Part shown: positions 44,641 through 56,066 of the stretch, in pieces
Numbering within the stretch: the first letter of the stretch is position 1
Layout: each line of letters starts with the position of its first letter
NCBI GenBank assembly: GCA_030180135.1
Contig: CM058236.1
Span: 8,949,357 to 9,013,356 of the forward strand
Origin: Orychophragmus violaceus
Taxonomy: Eukaryota; Streptophyta; Magnoliopsida; Brassicales; Brassicaceae
Direction of reading: 5' to 3'
DNA length: 64,000 nucleotides
The notes under the pieces: model-generated
The model's database searches: none
What the model saw: the letters and a program-made list of their open reading frames with translations, nothing else
Told to the model about the DNA's origin: nothing
Made by a program: the position numbers and the translations under genes

Positions 44641-45473
<833 letters not shown>

Positions 45474-45973
45474 NNNNNNNNNNNNNNNNNNNNNNNNNNN
45501 NNNNNNNNNNNNNNNNNNNNNNNNNNNNNNNNNNNNNNNNNNNNNNNNNNNNNNNNNNNNNNNNNNNNNNNNNNNNNNNNNNNNNNNNNNNNNNNNNNNN
45601 NNNNNNNNNNNNNNNNNNNNNNNNNNNNNNNNNNNNNNNNNNNNNNNNNNNNNNNNNNNNNNNNNNNNNNNNNNNNNNNNNNNNNNNNNNNNNNNNNNNN
45701 NNNNNNNNNNNNNNNNNNNNNNNNNNNNNNNNNNNNNNNNNNNNNNNNNNNNNNNNNNNNNNNNNNNNNNNNNNNNNNNNNNNNNNNNNNNNNNNNNNNN
45801 NNNNNNNNNNNNNNNNNNNNNNNNNNNNNNNNNNNNNNNNNNNNNNNNNNNNNNNNNNNNNNNNNNNNNNNNNNNNNNNNNNNNNNNNNNNNNNNNNNNN
45901 NNNNNNNNNNNNNNNNNNNNNNNNNNNNNNNNNNNNNNNNNNNNNNNNNNNNNNNNNNNNNNNNNNNNNNNNN
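45474..45973. other. Assembly gap (500 N)
   Basis: Exactly 500 N, which suggests a fixed placeholder. It hides the start of the C3 5' LTR (expected near 45836 if the real length were 500), the C3 target site and possibly the first coding exon of the TNPA-like gene. Confidence 0.98.
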
Positions 45974-46563
45974 TCCAGTATCATGTGAACCTACAGGGTC
46001 ACACACCTAAGCAAGTTGGATATACTCTGCATGGGAATAGATCATTGGCAAATGGTCTGATCGATGTGTATTAGATACGCATCGAATTAAGTTTCAAAGA
46101 GGTGTATCGATCGACACCATTAGGTGCGTCGGTCGATACAAGACTTGTGTCGATCGACACCAATGGATGTGTCGGTCGACACACTGGCGAATCCGAAACT
46201 GATGTTTCGGTTTATGACAGAGTCGATATATAAGTGATCTTATTATTCGACCTAAGATATACGAGCCGCCCAGAGTGTTTTCTCAGAGAGATAACACAGA
46301 AACCTCAGAGAACCTAAAGTCCCAGGGAGATCCGAGCACCGGCGCTAGCAACCCGGCGGATTCCAGCTTGTGTGCGTGTGGACTACGATAGAGGCGCAGC
46401 ATTTGAGGCGCAGTAGATCTCGTATTACCTAATCCATCTTCCGCTGCCAAACACCAGGTAATCACGAGGTGAGATCAGGATTCAATTAACTAGACCCTAG
46501 ATCCTAGGCTATCGGGAACTCGCGAGAATTCTGAATCTGTAGAATTGGCTCGGATTCCCAACA
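45974..46563 (+). repeat. C3 5' LTR (visible part)
   Basis: Equals 52385-52974. It contains palindrome octamers at 46107, 46129, 46150 and 46172 and TATATAA at 46227-46233. It ends CCCAACA and is followed by the primer site. Confidence 0.95.
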
Positions 46564-46564
46564 G

Positions 46565-46577
46565 TGGTATCAGAGCC
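46565..46577 (+). other. C3 primer-binding site (tRNA-iMet type)
   Basis: TGGTATCAGAGCC one base inside the LTR. Confidence 0.92.
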
Positions 46578-48205
46578 TTAGGGTTTAACCATTGAATCTT
46601 AAGCATATAATTCGAAAACTGATGTGTTTGAATAGATCTATGCTTGCTGTTTCATGTTTTGATTATGAGAAACTCGGTTTTTACTGTAAATTGAAACCAT
46701 GAACTGCTGTTTTCGCATGGTGTCGATCGACACACTGGGTGTGTCGGTCGACACAGAACCGCGAGTTCGACAGAGTCGGCGGCTAGGGTTTTTCGCGAAG
46801 AAAAACCGAAAGCTTTCTGTGTCGATCGACACACTGGATGTGTCGGTCGACACAGCAGACTCTGTCGAGTGTCGATCGACACAGTTCGAGTGTTGGTCGA
46901 CACAGATCAATATTCGGCGGCTAGGGTTTTCTCGTAGAAAACCTAAAAGGCCTACTGCGTCGATCGACACAGGTTGAGTGTCGATCGACACAGGCCGAGC
47001 GAATGGTTAATCGGTTCAATTGGATTGGACCGGTTATCATGCTTGGTTAAGTCCGAATAGATCGGTTTGAATTGAATGAATTAGTTCAATTGGATTGAAC
47101 TGATTGTCTCAATTAGCATGAACCGATGGGATAAATCAGTTTGATTGGATAAGTCGGTTCAATAGAATTGGACTGGTTATCGCAATCAGTTGAAACTGAT
47201 TAAAACGGTTTAAATTGGTTGAATAGGTTCAATTGGATTGAACTGGCTATCCTAATTAAAATAAACCGATTGGTTAAGATCAGTTTGATCAGATAAGTCG
47301 GTTCAATTGGATTGGACCGGTTATCAAAATGATCTTCGGTTTAGGTCTATATCGACCGTCACACATGGGTTGTGTCGATCGACATGACTGGTTCGATGAA
47401 CCGGGTTAATTGAATTAACTGGTTATTGAAATCCGGTTTTAGTTTGGTGGTGTCGATCGACAGACAGAGTCTGCGCCGATCGACACAATATTCGAAATTC
47501 TGGTTATTGAACCTTGAATTTGCAGAAACCAAACTCGACCAAAACCTTGATTAAAGCTTAGCTTCAATATGGTCAACTGTCAAGACTCATTTCGTTGTGT
47601 GATGGCTAGCCAAGAGCTTGGTGTCCACAATTACGTGAGTAAGACAGGTAATAACATTTATGGACTTGCAGTGCATTAACATCAACAATTACATGACTTA
47701 AGAAATTGATTTGCTAAACTTTCAGAGTTTAGTTTCCTCAACTAAATATCAAGAAACCTTGATGTCTTGCCCAATCTTGTCTGCTGTGAAAACTCGTTTC
47801 ATTGTTGGATAATCTTGGAGTCCTTGATATCCACAGTGACATGAGCAAGGCAGGTGATCATTGATAGAATTGCAGTGCGACTGTCAATGATCACTAGACA
47901 TAGAGATTGGTTTACTTGACTGGGCTGTCGGAAGTTCTGGGCCCAGAGACATCAGAGTGGATTAGACATATTTGTCTCATCCACAACCAAGAGTTGTACT
48001 GGGTACAATTAGCAATGATTTGCTTACCTAGATAACTAAAGTCTGAATAACGGCGAGTCGCCCACTCAAATTTTAGTAATCTGAGGATCTTGGATCATTA
48101 TATTCATAGAGGAAACATTATTTGAATATAATGCGAGTTTTCTTATTAAATAAGAATTCTCATCATATACATAACTAAATCTTTGTTTTTCTTGGATTTC
48201 AGCTT
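46578..48205 (+). other. C3 5' leader with palindrome array
   Basis: Twelve TCGATCGA-type octamers form six pairs: 46723/46744, 46822/46843, 46872/46893, 46960/46981 (all 21 bp), 47352/47375 and 47453/47476 (23 bp). Between 47000 and 47340 a GGTTCAATTGGATTGGACCGG-like unit repeats several times. The later leader (about 47900-48180) resembles C4 and C2. Frames in this region (46638-46991) come from the repeats. Confidence 0.78.
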
Positions 48206-49120
48206 ATGTCTATGACTACTTTCTCGTTGCGATCCGTCCTTGAGAAGGACAAGTTAAATGGATCCAACTTCCTGGATTGGTATCGGAATCTGAGATTCAT
48301 TCTCAAGCAGGAGAGCAAGGACTATGTCCTTGAAAAGGCTCTTCCAGAAAAGCTTGGGACCAATCGCTCGCATGCAGTGTATAATGCTTGGAATAAGCAT
48401 TATACTGATGTGGTAGATGTGCGTGGTCTGATATTGGCTTCCATGAACTCAGACTTGAAGAGTCAGTATGAGAACATGGAGTCGCCAATAGAAATGATCA
48501 CCAGCCTGAAACTGAAGTTTCAAGATCTGGCACGAGTTGAGAGATTCCAGATGGTGAAGTCTCTCACTGGGTGCAAACTACCAGAAGATGCTCCAGTTAG
48601 TCCTCATGTCATTAAAATGATGGGTTACGTTGATAACCTGGGGAAACTGGAATGTCCTGTCAGCTTAGAGTTGGCTACTGACATCATTCTGCAGTCACTG
48701 CCGTCAAGCTATGATAAGTTCATTAAGAACTATATCAAGAAAGGCCTGACGAAGACGTTGACTGAGCTGCATGGCATGCTCAAGACAGCAGAGCAAAACA
48801 TCAAAAGGGGAAAAAGATTTGAGAAATCTTTTATAGACAAGGGTGAAGGCAAGGCCGTCCAGATTTGGAATCAGGATAAGCCTGTGTCATCTTTTAAGCC
48901 CAAGTCAAGCCCATCTGGTGTTAGTAAGTGCTTCTACTGTAATGAGTCGGGGCATTGGAAGAGAGATTGCAATAAATTCTTGGAAGACTCACAAGAGATG
49001 GAGAAGATGTATGGTACTTCTTCTTCAGGTGTTGTGTTATTAATTCAAGTTCTACATAAGTATTGGATACTTGTTGTGGTACTGATATTTTTGAAATATG
49101 CAGGACCGAAGCGACAGTAG
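48206..49120 (+). CDS. C3 Gag protein, 304 aa
   Basis: An open frame with the same Copia gag core as C1/C2 (roughly four fifths identical by eye) and the knuckle C242, C245, H250, C255 in C-F-Y-C-N-E-S-G-H-W-K-R-D-C. Near residue 280 one base seems to be missing compared with C1/C2, so the last about 25 residues are out of frame. In the original frame a TAA stands directly before V-L-D-T, the same place where C1/C2 have TAG. The protease motif itself has become D-T-C. Gag would form particles, and enzymes must come from elsewhere. Confidence 0.9.
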   Translation: MSMTTFSLRSVLEKDKLNGSNFLDWYRNLRFILKQESKDYVLEKALPEKLGTNRSHAVYNAWNKHYTDVVDVRGLILASMNSDLKSQYENMESPIEMITSLKLKFQDLARVERFQMVKSLTGCKLPEDAPVSPHVIKMMGYVDNLGKLECPVSLELATDIILQSLPSSYDKFIKNYIKKGLTKTLTELHGMLKTAEQNIKRGKRFEKSFIDKGEGKAVQIWNQDKPVSSFKPKSSPSGVSKCFYCNESGHWKRDCNKFLEDSQEMEKMYGTSSSGVVLLIQVLHKYWILVVVLIFLKYAGPKRQ

Positions 49121-51400
49121 AACGTTGAAGAAAGGACAAGTGGAACTGCGTGTCTGGATGAAGCAATGGTTGCTGCATGAGCCGTAGAGATCTCCACTTA
49201 TAGGAGCCTTTCCTACTTGGTTTTTGAAATTAAGTAATTGCCACCATGTACTTGCTATATGCAGAATGTCTTTCATTTTCTTTTGAGAATTTGGATGTTT
49301 TTCATTTGATAAAAGACAAGTTTTGTTCTTTTGATCTTAATGAAATATTTAATGGTAGCACCCCGTTTAGAATGGGTTTTATATCTTAAACCAACATGAG
49401 TTAAAATATAACATAAATACCAAACGGTTTAAGTCTGATGACTCGAACTCGACTTTTCTTTGGTATAGTCGTTTAACCACAAAAGTGAAGCAGATTCAGT
49501 AAATCCACAGCTTTGGACTCATTTGATTTTAATCATTTGAGATATGAATTCTGTTCACGTGACCAAATGACTAAGGCCCATTTAGCAGAGCTAAAAGGAA
49601 ATAGGCCAGAGGCTTATTGGGCCTTACACATACTGATGTATGCGGCCCAACAAGCATTATTGCCAAAGGAAATATTCTATACTTCATTACCTTATTGATG
49701 GCATCAATAAGTATGGCTGTGTTCATTTGATGAGACACGAGCTGGAATCCCTTGAGGAGTTCCAAGATGAAGTGTAAAACCGATTTGACAGAAGTATTGA
49801 GATCCTCGATTGAATCGCGGAGGAAAATACTTAAGTCAAGAATTGGGTGATCATCTAACAGAATGAATCGGATCTTATTAGATATGCTCCGATTAAAGAT
49901 GAGTCACAGGAATCTTCCATAACGATTTAAGAATACGTCCTAAAACGTCTGTCTTTGCGCAGAAAAGAGTTTCTTTCAGAATCAGTGAAAAAACACCACA
50001 TTGGATGTGGACTGGGTGATTTCCAGATTTGTTTTTCTAATTAATTGGGATTGCAAGGTTTGTGTAAGACAGTAGTCAACAAACAAACTTGAATCCATAT
50101 CTGATAAGTTCTACCTCGCTGGTTATCCTGAGGAAACCAAGGCTTAGTACTTTTGTTGCCCAGAATTGTGTCTTTTAAGAAAGGTGATACTTTCAAAAGG
50201 AACAGTGGGAGTAAAAGTACACATCGAAGAAATTCGATAAACACAGTAAGCTGCTCGACCTGATAAGGAAGAGCAGCGGTGAGGTCTACAAAGTGCTGTA
50301 GGATCTGCACCTGTGGAGCCTGAAATTCGCAGATCCGAAAGGATCCGTCACTAACTCGAGAGTGATATCTCGTAACCTATTGTCGTGATCTGCTGATCAT
50401 TGAAAAGTGACGAACATGCGAAATTCGAAGAAGCGATGGTGAGGCCCAACTCCGAAAATTGGCTGGGTGTGCATGTTAGTTTCACCGATCCATTTCTGGA
50501 TTGAAACAAACATCTTGGAGTTGGAATCAACATTCTGACAGATTGGTCAAAGGTTTTGACTTGATCAAAAAGAAAAAAAGAAACCATGCGTTTACAAGGA
50601 GACTAGTGGGAGCGTAATGGCAATTCTCACACAGTATGTAGATAACATACATGAATCTCATGAACGACGTTCCGACGCTAAAGTCTTGTTAAGATTTGGG
50701 TCGAAAGTCAAATTTAAACAATAGACATAGGAGTAGCCGCGTGAATTCTTGGAATAAGGATCCATTGGAATGGATCAGAGTAGCTAATTGGATCGTGTCA
50801 AAATCCTTATGTTGATAAGGTATTGGACAGATCTAATACGCTTGATTCCAAGAATGGCTTCATACCAAAGGTCTTATGGCAATAATCTGAGCAAGATGAA
50901 GTGTCTTGGACACTAGCTGAGCTGGTAACAATATTAGTAAGAAGAAGTGTTTCTGAACACTGTCTGAACTAATATTAATGAGTGTGAGTTCTAATGCTGC
51001 TGCAATAGAATCCATCATAAATGCCATATTTTGCGCTCGTCTAGATGCAGCTTAAGCATGACGAGAATATACTAATATATTCCGGTAATAGTCACTAAAC
51101 AGTTACCAGAAATATCCCAAGTGCTGAGAAACACCAAGGATAGGTTCGTGGTAAACTGATAAAGTGACGAACTAGTTGAAAGTAGTTAGTCGGACAAAGA
51201 CGATTCCCGTTTCCCACCTGGTTATGTCTCTTTGTCTGAATAGCGGTGCTAACTGTTGGAAAGGCTCCAAGCAGTGGACCGTAGAATAGTGCTTTTATCC
51301 GAATGGTGGTGTGCTCTATTGAAATTGTTTCAAGAAATAGCACCGCACTCTCTCCCACAACCTAAGCACGGAATTTATTCTGTTGCTGTAGGTGTAAGAT
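49121..51400 (+). pseudogene. C3 pol relic
   Basis: Heavily decayed integrase, RT and RNase H DNA recognised by alignment with C2 and C4. Examples are the YVDD-like TATGTAGATAACATAC near 50633 and the end C-C-T-A-A-G-C-A-C-G near 51360. No frame above about 90 codons matches the enzymes. Confidence 0.82.
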
Positions 51401-52246
51401 ATCTGAAAAGATGATCTTGATTCTAGTGGGAGTTGTTTTAGTTATGTTGTAAACTTAACATATACATGCTTTGGCAGTGTTTGTGTAAGTTAAAACTGAC
51501 ATCAGTATTATTTAATTATTGGATAATTAAATAATGGTCCCAAAGTACTTTATGGTCATCTTATAGGTCATCAAGTTGAAGACTTGATCATGAAACCCTA
51601 TAAGTAAAAGATGACATAAATTATGATTGTCCCTAGTCAAGGTTGTTAAAATGGGACACTAACAACCGCGCAGACTAGTATGTGAGGTGACTGTTTGACT
51701 AAGTTTCATGAAGTCAATGATATGATTATCACAGTCAGTCACATAGATGTATGTTGGTGAACATATGATTGGACATGACCCTCTTAATGAGAACTCCACA
51801 GGATAGTTACATCAGTGTCATGGGAGGTTCTCATTACGACTATAGAGTATAGTCCTTAGACCTGAGTTCATCATGCTTTCTAGCATATGAATTGGTGCGT
51901 GTTGACCTTGTCAAACGTCGTTCCGTAACTGGCGGCTTTAACGGCATTGCTTGTGCGTATCATGAAGTATGTGTAGAAACAGGGATGGAACAAGATGGGA
52001 TTTTTCCCTCCTGGAAAACGGGAGATAAATATCTCAGGGCCCATCGAAGATTTGATACTGAGAAAATGCATGGCCGTGCTCAAACGAGGTGATTGTCAGT
52101 CGTTTGTTTTAATCAGTATAGATCAGAAGTTCGATGAACATGATGTTGGCTATAATAAGGATGACACAGTCTCTTGCCTTATGCCATATCGAGATATAGA
52201 GACGAAGGGATTATAGGAATAAGTGATTCCAGTACAAGTGGGAGAT
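51401..52246 (+). other. C3 3' noncoding region with compensated hairpin
   Basis: Conserved with C1, C2 and C4. Hairpin: CTAGTC 51633-51638, GGTTGTTA 51641-51648, loop of 11, TAACAACC 51660-51667, GACTAG 51673-51678. The eighth inner pair is A-T here and G-C in C2/C4. A single polypurine tract precedes the LTR. Confidence 0.82.
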
Positions 52247-52974
52247 TGTTGGGATTATGTCCTGAAATCACATTGTACGAACTCTAGAGATAGTTGTACT
52301 GTCGAGATCGGACAATTCATGTGGTACTGGGTAGTCATAAAGTTTTGCTAGAAACCGCTTATGACAAATGAGTTGTAACTCAATTCCAGTATCATGTGAA
52401 CCTACAGGGTCACACACCTAAGCAAGTTGGATATACTCTGCATGGGAATAGATCATTGGCAAATGGTCTGATCGATGTGTATTAGATACGCATCGAATTA
52501 AGTTTCAAAGAGGTGTATCGATCGACACCATTAGGTGCGTCGGTCGATACAAGACTTGTGTCGATCGACACCAATGGATGTGTCGGTCGACACACTGGCG
52601 AATCCGAAACTGATGTTTCGGTTTATGACAGAGTCGATATATAAGTGATCTTATTATTCGACCTAAGATATACGAGCCGCCCAGAGTGTTTTCTCAGAGA
52701 GATAACACAGAAACCTCAGAGAACCTAAAGTCCCAGGGAGATCCGAGCACCGGCGCTAGCAACCCGGCGGATTCCAGCTTGTGTGCGTGTGGACTACGAT
52801 AGAGGCGCAGCATTTGAGGCGCAGTAGATCTCGTATTACCTAATCCATCTTCCGCTGCCAAACACCAGGTAATCACGAGGTGAGATCAGGATTCAATTAA
52901 CTAGACCCTAGATCCTAGGCTATCGGGAACTCGCGAGAATTCTGAATCTGTAGAATTGGCTCGGATTCCCAACA
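52247..52974 (+). repeat. C3 3' LTR (728 bp)
   Basis: TGTTGGGATT..CCCAACA. It contains palindromes at 52518, 52540, 52561 and 52583, and TATATAA at 52638-52644. Confidence 0.96.
52518..52644 (+). promoter_or_regulatory. C3 LTR promoter: two palindrome pairs and TATA box
   Basis: Pairs 52518/52540 and 52561/52583 are each 22 bp apart. The last octamer ends 47 bases before TATATAA, the same distance as in C1. A role in transcription is inferred. Confidence 0.58.
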
Positions 52975-53566
52975 AAGTGTGGTTATGCATGTTTCTTAGG
53001 TTATGCTTGGTATTTAATTCAGTATATGTTGAGTTTAGAGTCCATTTGTGTTGTCTGATACAACTGAAAGTGTTATGTATGCTTCGTAATGACTGCTTGC
53101 TTGGTGTTGTCTGAGATTCGCAATGACTCTCATGCCTGATTAGTGTTCTGTCTGATACAACTGCAAAGTGTTTAGTTTGATTCATAATGACTCTTTTGTC
53201 TGATACAAAGTGTGTTATGTATGCTTCATATTGACTGCTTGCTTGGTGGTGTTCTGTCTGATACAACTGCAAAGTGTTATGTCTGATACAACTGCAAAGT
53301 GTTTAGTTTGATTCATAATGACTCTTTTGTCTGATACAAAGTGTGTTATGTATGCTTCATATTGACTGCTTGCTTGGTGGTGTTTGCTTGGAAATGTGTT
53401 GTCGGATTCTATTGACTCTTATGTCTGATTGAAAATGTGTTATGCTATGATGATTTTCATTCTCGGTTATGACTGGTTTTGTTTGGTTGGTTTTGTGTCC
53501 TTAAGTCTTGGTGATGTGCTAGCTTCCATTGTTCTCGGTAATGTGTTGTTCTTGTTTTGGTTGTAG
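52975..53566 (+). other. Intron-like DNA of the TNPA-like gene with tandem repeats
   Basis: T/G-rich DNA between C3 and the next splice acceptor. A 131-bp unit (TCTGATACAACTGCAAAGTG..) is repeated from 53151 to about 53382. Its 5' partner exon lies across the gap. Confidence 0.65.
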
Positions 53567-54904
53567 GTTTGGAATTGACGACTGTATCCGAAAGGATATA
53601 GTCGCTGCTTATCAGTCCAACTTTTGGGGGCCTTGGTGGAATTACACCATGGTTCCAAAGGAGAAGAAGGATGAATGGTGGGCTGCATTTGTGGTAAGTC
53701 ATTAGTATTCATTTCTGTTTTTTTGATCAAAGTCTTAGTATTCTTATATTTCTTTATTTCTCTGTTATCTAGTCTGTGCACTAATGCTAGCTATTTTTGT
53801 CTAATGCAGCAAAAGTACTACTGGGACCCGAAGCATGAAAACATAGTGTACAACAAGTGGGAGACCATCGTCAGACTGTCTATCAGTGGCCTTGTCAGCA
53901 AGCGGAAAAGAGCAGGGACGAAACCGGAATTCATTGGACTGGCAGACTGGACCTCAATGCAGGAGCTTTGGGAGGAGGAAGAACACATGAAGAAGTGCAA
54001 AACAAATGCAGAAAACGCCTCCTCAAATCCGGATGGACAAGGTCGCCACACATCAGGATCTGTGCCACACATTCGTGTGGCACATGTGATGGTAAGGATA
54101 TTTCTATCTTTTAGCTCTGTTTCTGTTAAGTTTTTTCTTGTCATCACTTTATGACTTTTGTCTTTGTCCCAGGGAGTTGAAGCTGGTGGGCCAATCCCAG
54201 TGACTGCGGTTGTGCTAAAGACACACTCCAATAAGAATGGCACCATAGTTGACAAACGAGCAGAGGCTCTAGTCAAGCAAGCTGAGGCATTGGCAATGGA
54301 GAAAAAGCGAGCACAAGGATCTGTGTCTGACACTGAGTCTTCTGAACTCTCTTCCAGGAACTCACAGCTGCTTATATTGAGGTATGCATTTATACAAATT
54401 ATAATATAGTTTGCCAGTAGTGTGTGCAATGCGAGTAGTGATAGTTTGCCATATTTGTGTGTTGTTTCTTCTGTTTAGGACTATAATAGAAGTGATGATG
54501 GATTTGACATTTTGATTGTGCATTGTCTTGTTGTTTGGGTTGGCTTCTGACTGTTTTTTTACCTCTTGCAGACTGCTACAAACAAGAAAGGGCGAATCTA
54601 TGGACTTGGCTCCTTTCAGTTTCTAGATGTTGATGCCAATGAAGCTTCTGCCACAACAATACTCAGGAATGCAGAAACAGAAATGGAGCTCCAGAATTTG
54701 AAGAAGGATGTCACTCATGTTAAGGAGGATGTCACTTTTGTTAAGGATGATGTATCACATATCAAGAAGGGGGTGGAGTTATTGTTGAAGCTGCAAGGCA
54801 TCAATCATGTGACTCATGAGCCAGTTCCACCCGAGTCAGCTGGCTCTGGTCATGGACGAAGCCTGCATTCCGATTCCAGTCAGCAGATCAATGATCTTGG
54901 TTAA
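53567..54904 (+). pseudogene. TNPA-like (Transposase_24-type) CACTA protein, 3' exons
   Basis: Exons 53567-53693, 53810-54091, 54173-54381 and 54572-54904 have clean GT..AG borders. The protein has the plant Ptta/En/Spm block: P-W-W-N-Y, W-W-A-A-F-V, Q-K-Y-Y-W-D-P, and the H-T-S-G-S-V-P-H segment. K-T-H-S-N-K-N-G-T-I-V-D-K-R-A-E and G-R-I-Y-G-L-G-S-F follow, then a helical K-x2-V-x-H-V-K-E-D-V tail likely to form a coiled coil. In En/Spm the second protein binds subterminal repeats. Near 54355 one base appears to be missing, because the exon 3 end only joins the last exon after a frame change. The first exon is lost in or beyond the gap. Confidence 0.85.
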
Positions 54905-55129
54905 TGTTTTGGTTGTTGGTATTAGTAGTCCCTTTAGGTTGTTGGACTGTAATGTAAAAGGCATGTGTAGTGTCGACTTTGGTAGTACCAGAACAGTTTT
55001 AAACTCTTTGCAATGTAATATAATGTTTTTTCTATGATTATTGTTTAGTTTGATAATTTGCATTATGAATCTATAAATAGCATCTGAATAGTAGGATTTA
55101 AATCAGGTTTTTTTTTATAATCGAAATGC

Positions 55130-55631
55130 CGTTAGCCACGGATGGCTGCGAATATAAGTCGTGGATATAATATAATGGCCACGACTGAGATCGTTTCTAT
55201 TCGTGGCTACAGCCACGAATAACATCGTGGACAATTCGTGGCTATAGCCACGAATCAAATCGTGGATAATTCGTGGCTACAGCCACGACAACATTCGTGG
55301 CCATTCGTCTCTATGTTAGCCACGAATTTGTCGTGGCTATCCATGGCTAGAGACACGAAATATGTCGTGGACCATCCGTGGCTACAGCCATGACTATATT
55401 CGTGGCTAGTCGTGGCTATATTAGCCACGAATGACTTCCCTGCTATTCGTGGCTATATAGCCACGACTGTGTTCGTGGCCATCCGTGGAAGCGTGGCCAC
55501 AGATAACCACGAAAAGCCGATACCCACGAGCTGATAGCCACGGTTTTTGTTCGTGGCTATCCGTGGCTATGTCTGAAATAGCCACGGATAAATCCCCTTA
55601 GCCACGGATATTTGGACAATTTCTTGTAGTG
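55130..55631 (+). repeat. CACTA right subterminal and terminal repeats
   Basis: A dense array of CGTGGCTA / TAGCCACG in both orientations ending in TTTCTTGTAGTG. Mirrors 32177-32870. Confidence 0.9.
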
Positions 55632-55634
55632 AGT

Positions 55635-56066
55635 GTACAATGCACAATTTAAAAGTCTCATGTAAATTAGAGACGCAGTTTAGTCTGGTTAGAGCCAAAG
55701 CTTCCTGGTAATGTAGATCTTCAGCTTCTTGGTTCAATCTTATGTACAGTTCTTGAAAATATTATCAAATATTACATTTTGGTAAACACACTCCTAGTCC
55801 AATTAGAGCCAAAGCTTCCTGGTAATGTAGATCTTCAGGTTCATGGTTCAATCTTGTGTACAGTTCTTGAAAATTCTATCAAATATTATATTTCGGTAAA
55901 CATACTCTTAATTAAAAATTTGAAGTTCAAAGCCCAGTTTTATGCAAACTTTAGGTTTATGTTGAAAACAAAAATACCGGTTTAATCCGTATTATTTGTC
56001 ACATGATATCATATATAGTCGAATTTTATTTGTCACATGCGTTGAATAGGAAAAGAAAACAAACAC
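55635..56066. repeat. Flanking DNA with a 114-bp tandem duplication
   Basis: The unit beginning AGAGCCAAAGCTTCCTGG occurs at 55691 and again at 55805 with a few differences. There is no gene. Confidence 0.75.

Larger units (their letters stand above)
45836..52974 (+). mobile_element. C3: Copia retrotransposon with gag but dead pol
   Basis: The 3' LTR 52247-52974 (728 bp) is complete. The 5' LTR is visible from 45974 to 46563 and lines up with it base for base at a constant offset of 6411; I saw no difference over these 590 bases. The start coordinate is extrapolated into the gap. AAGTG at 52975-52979 should be the target duplication. Gag is open, pol is wrecked. C3 is a diverged relative of C1 and C2. 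Confidence 0.88.

Noticed and set aside
53818..54429. 203-codon frame on minus
   Set aside because: Antisense shadow of the TNPA-like exons, crosses their introns and has no domain.
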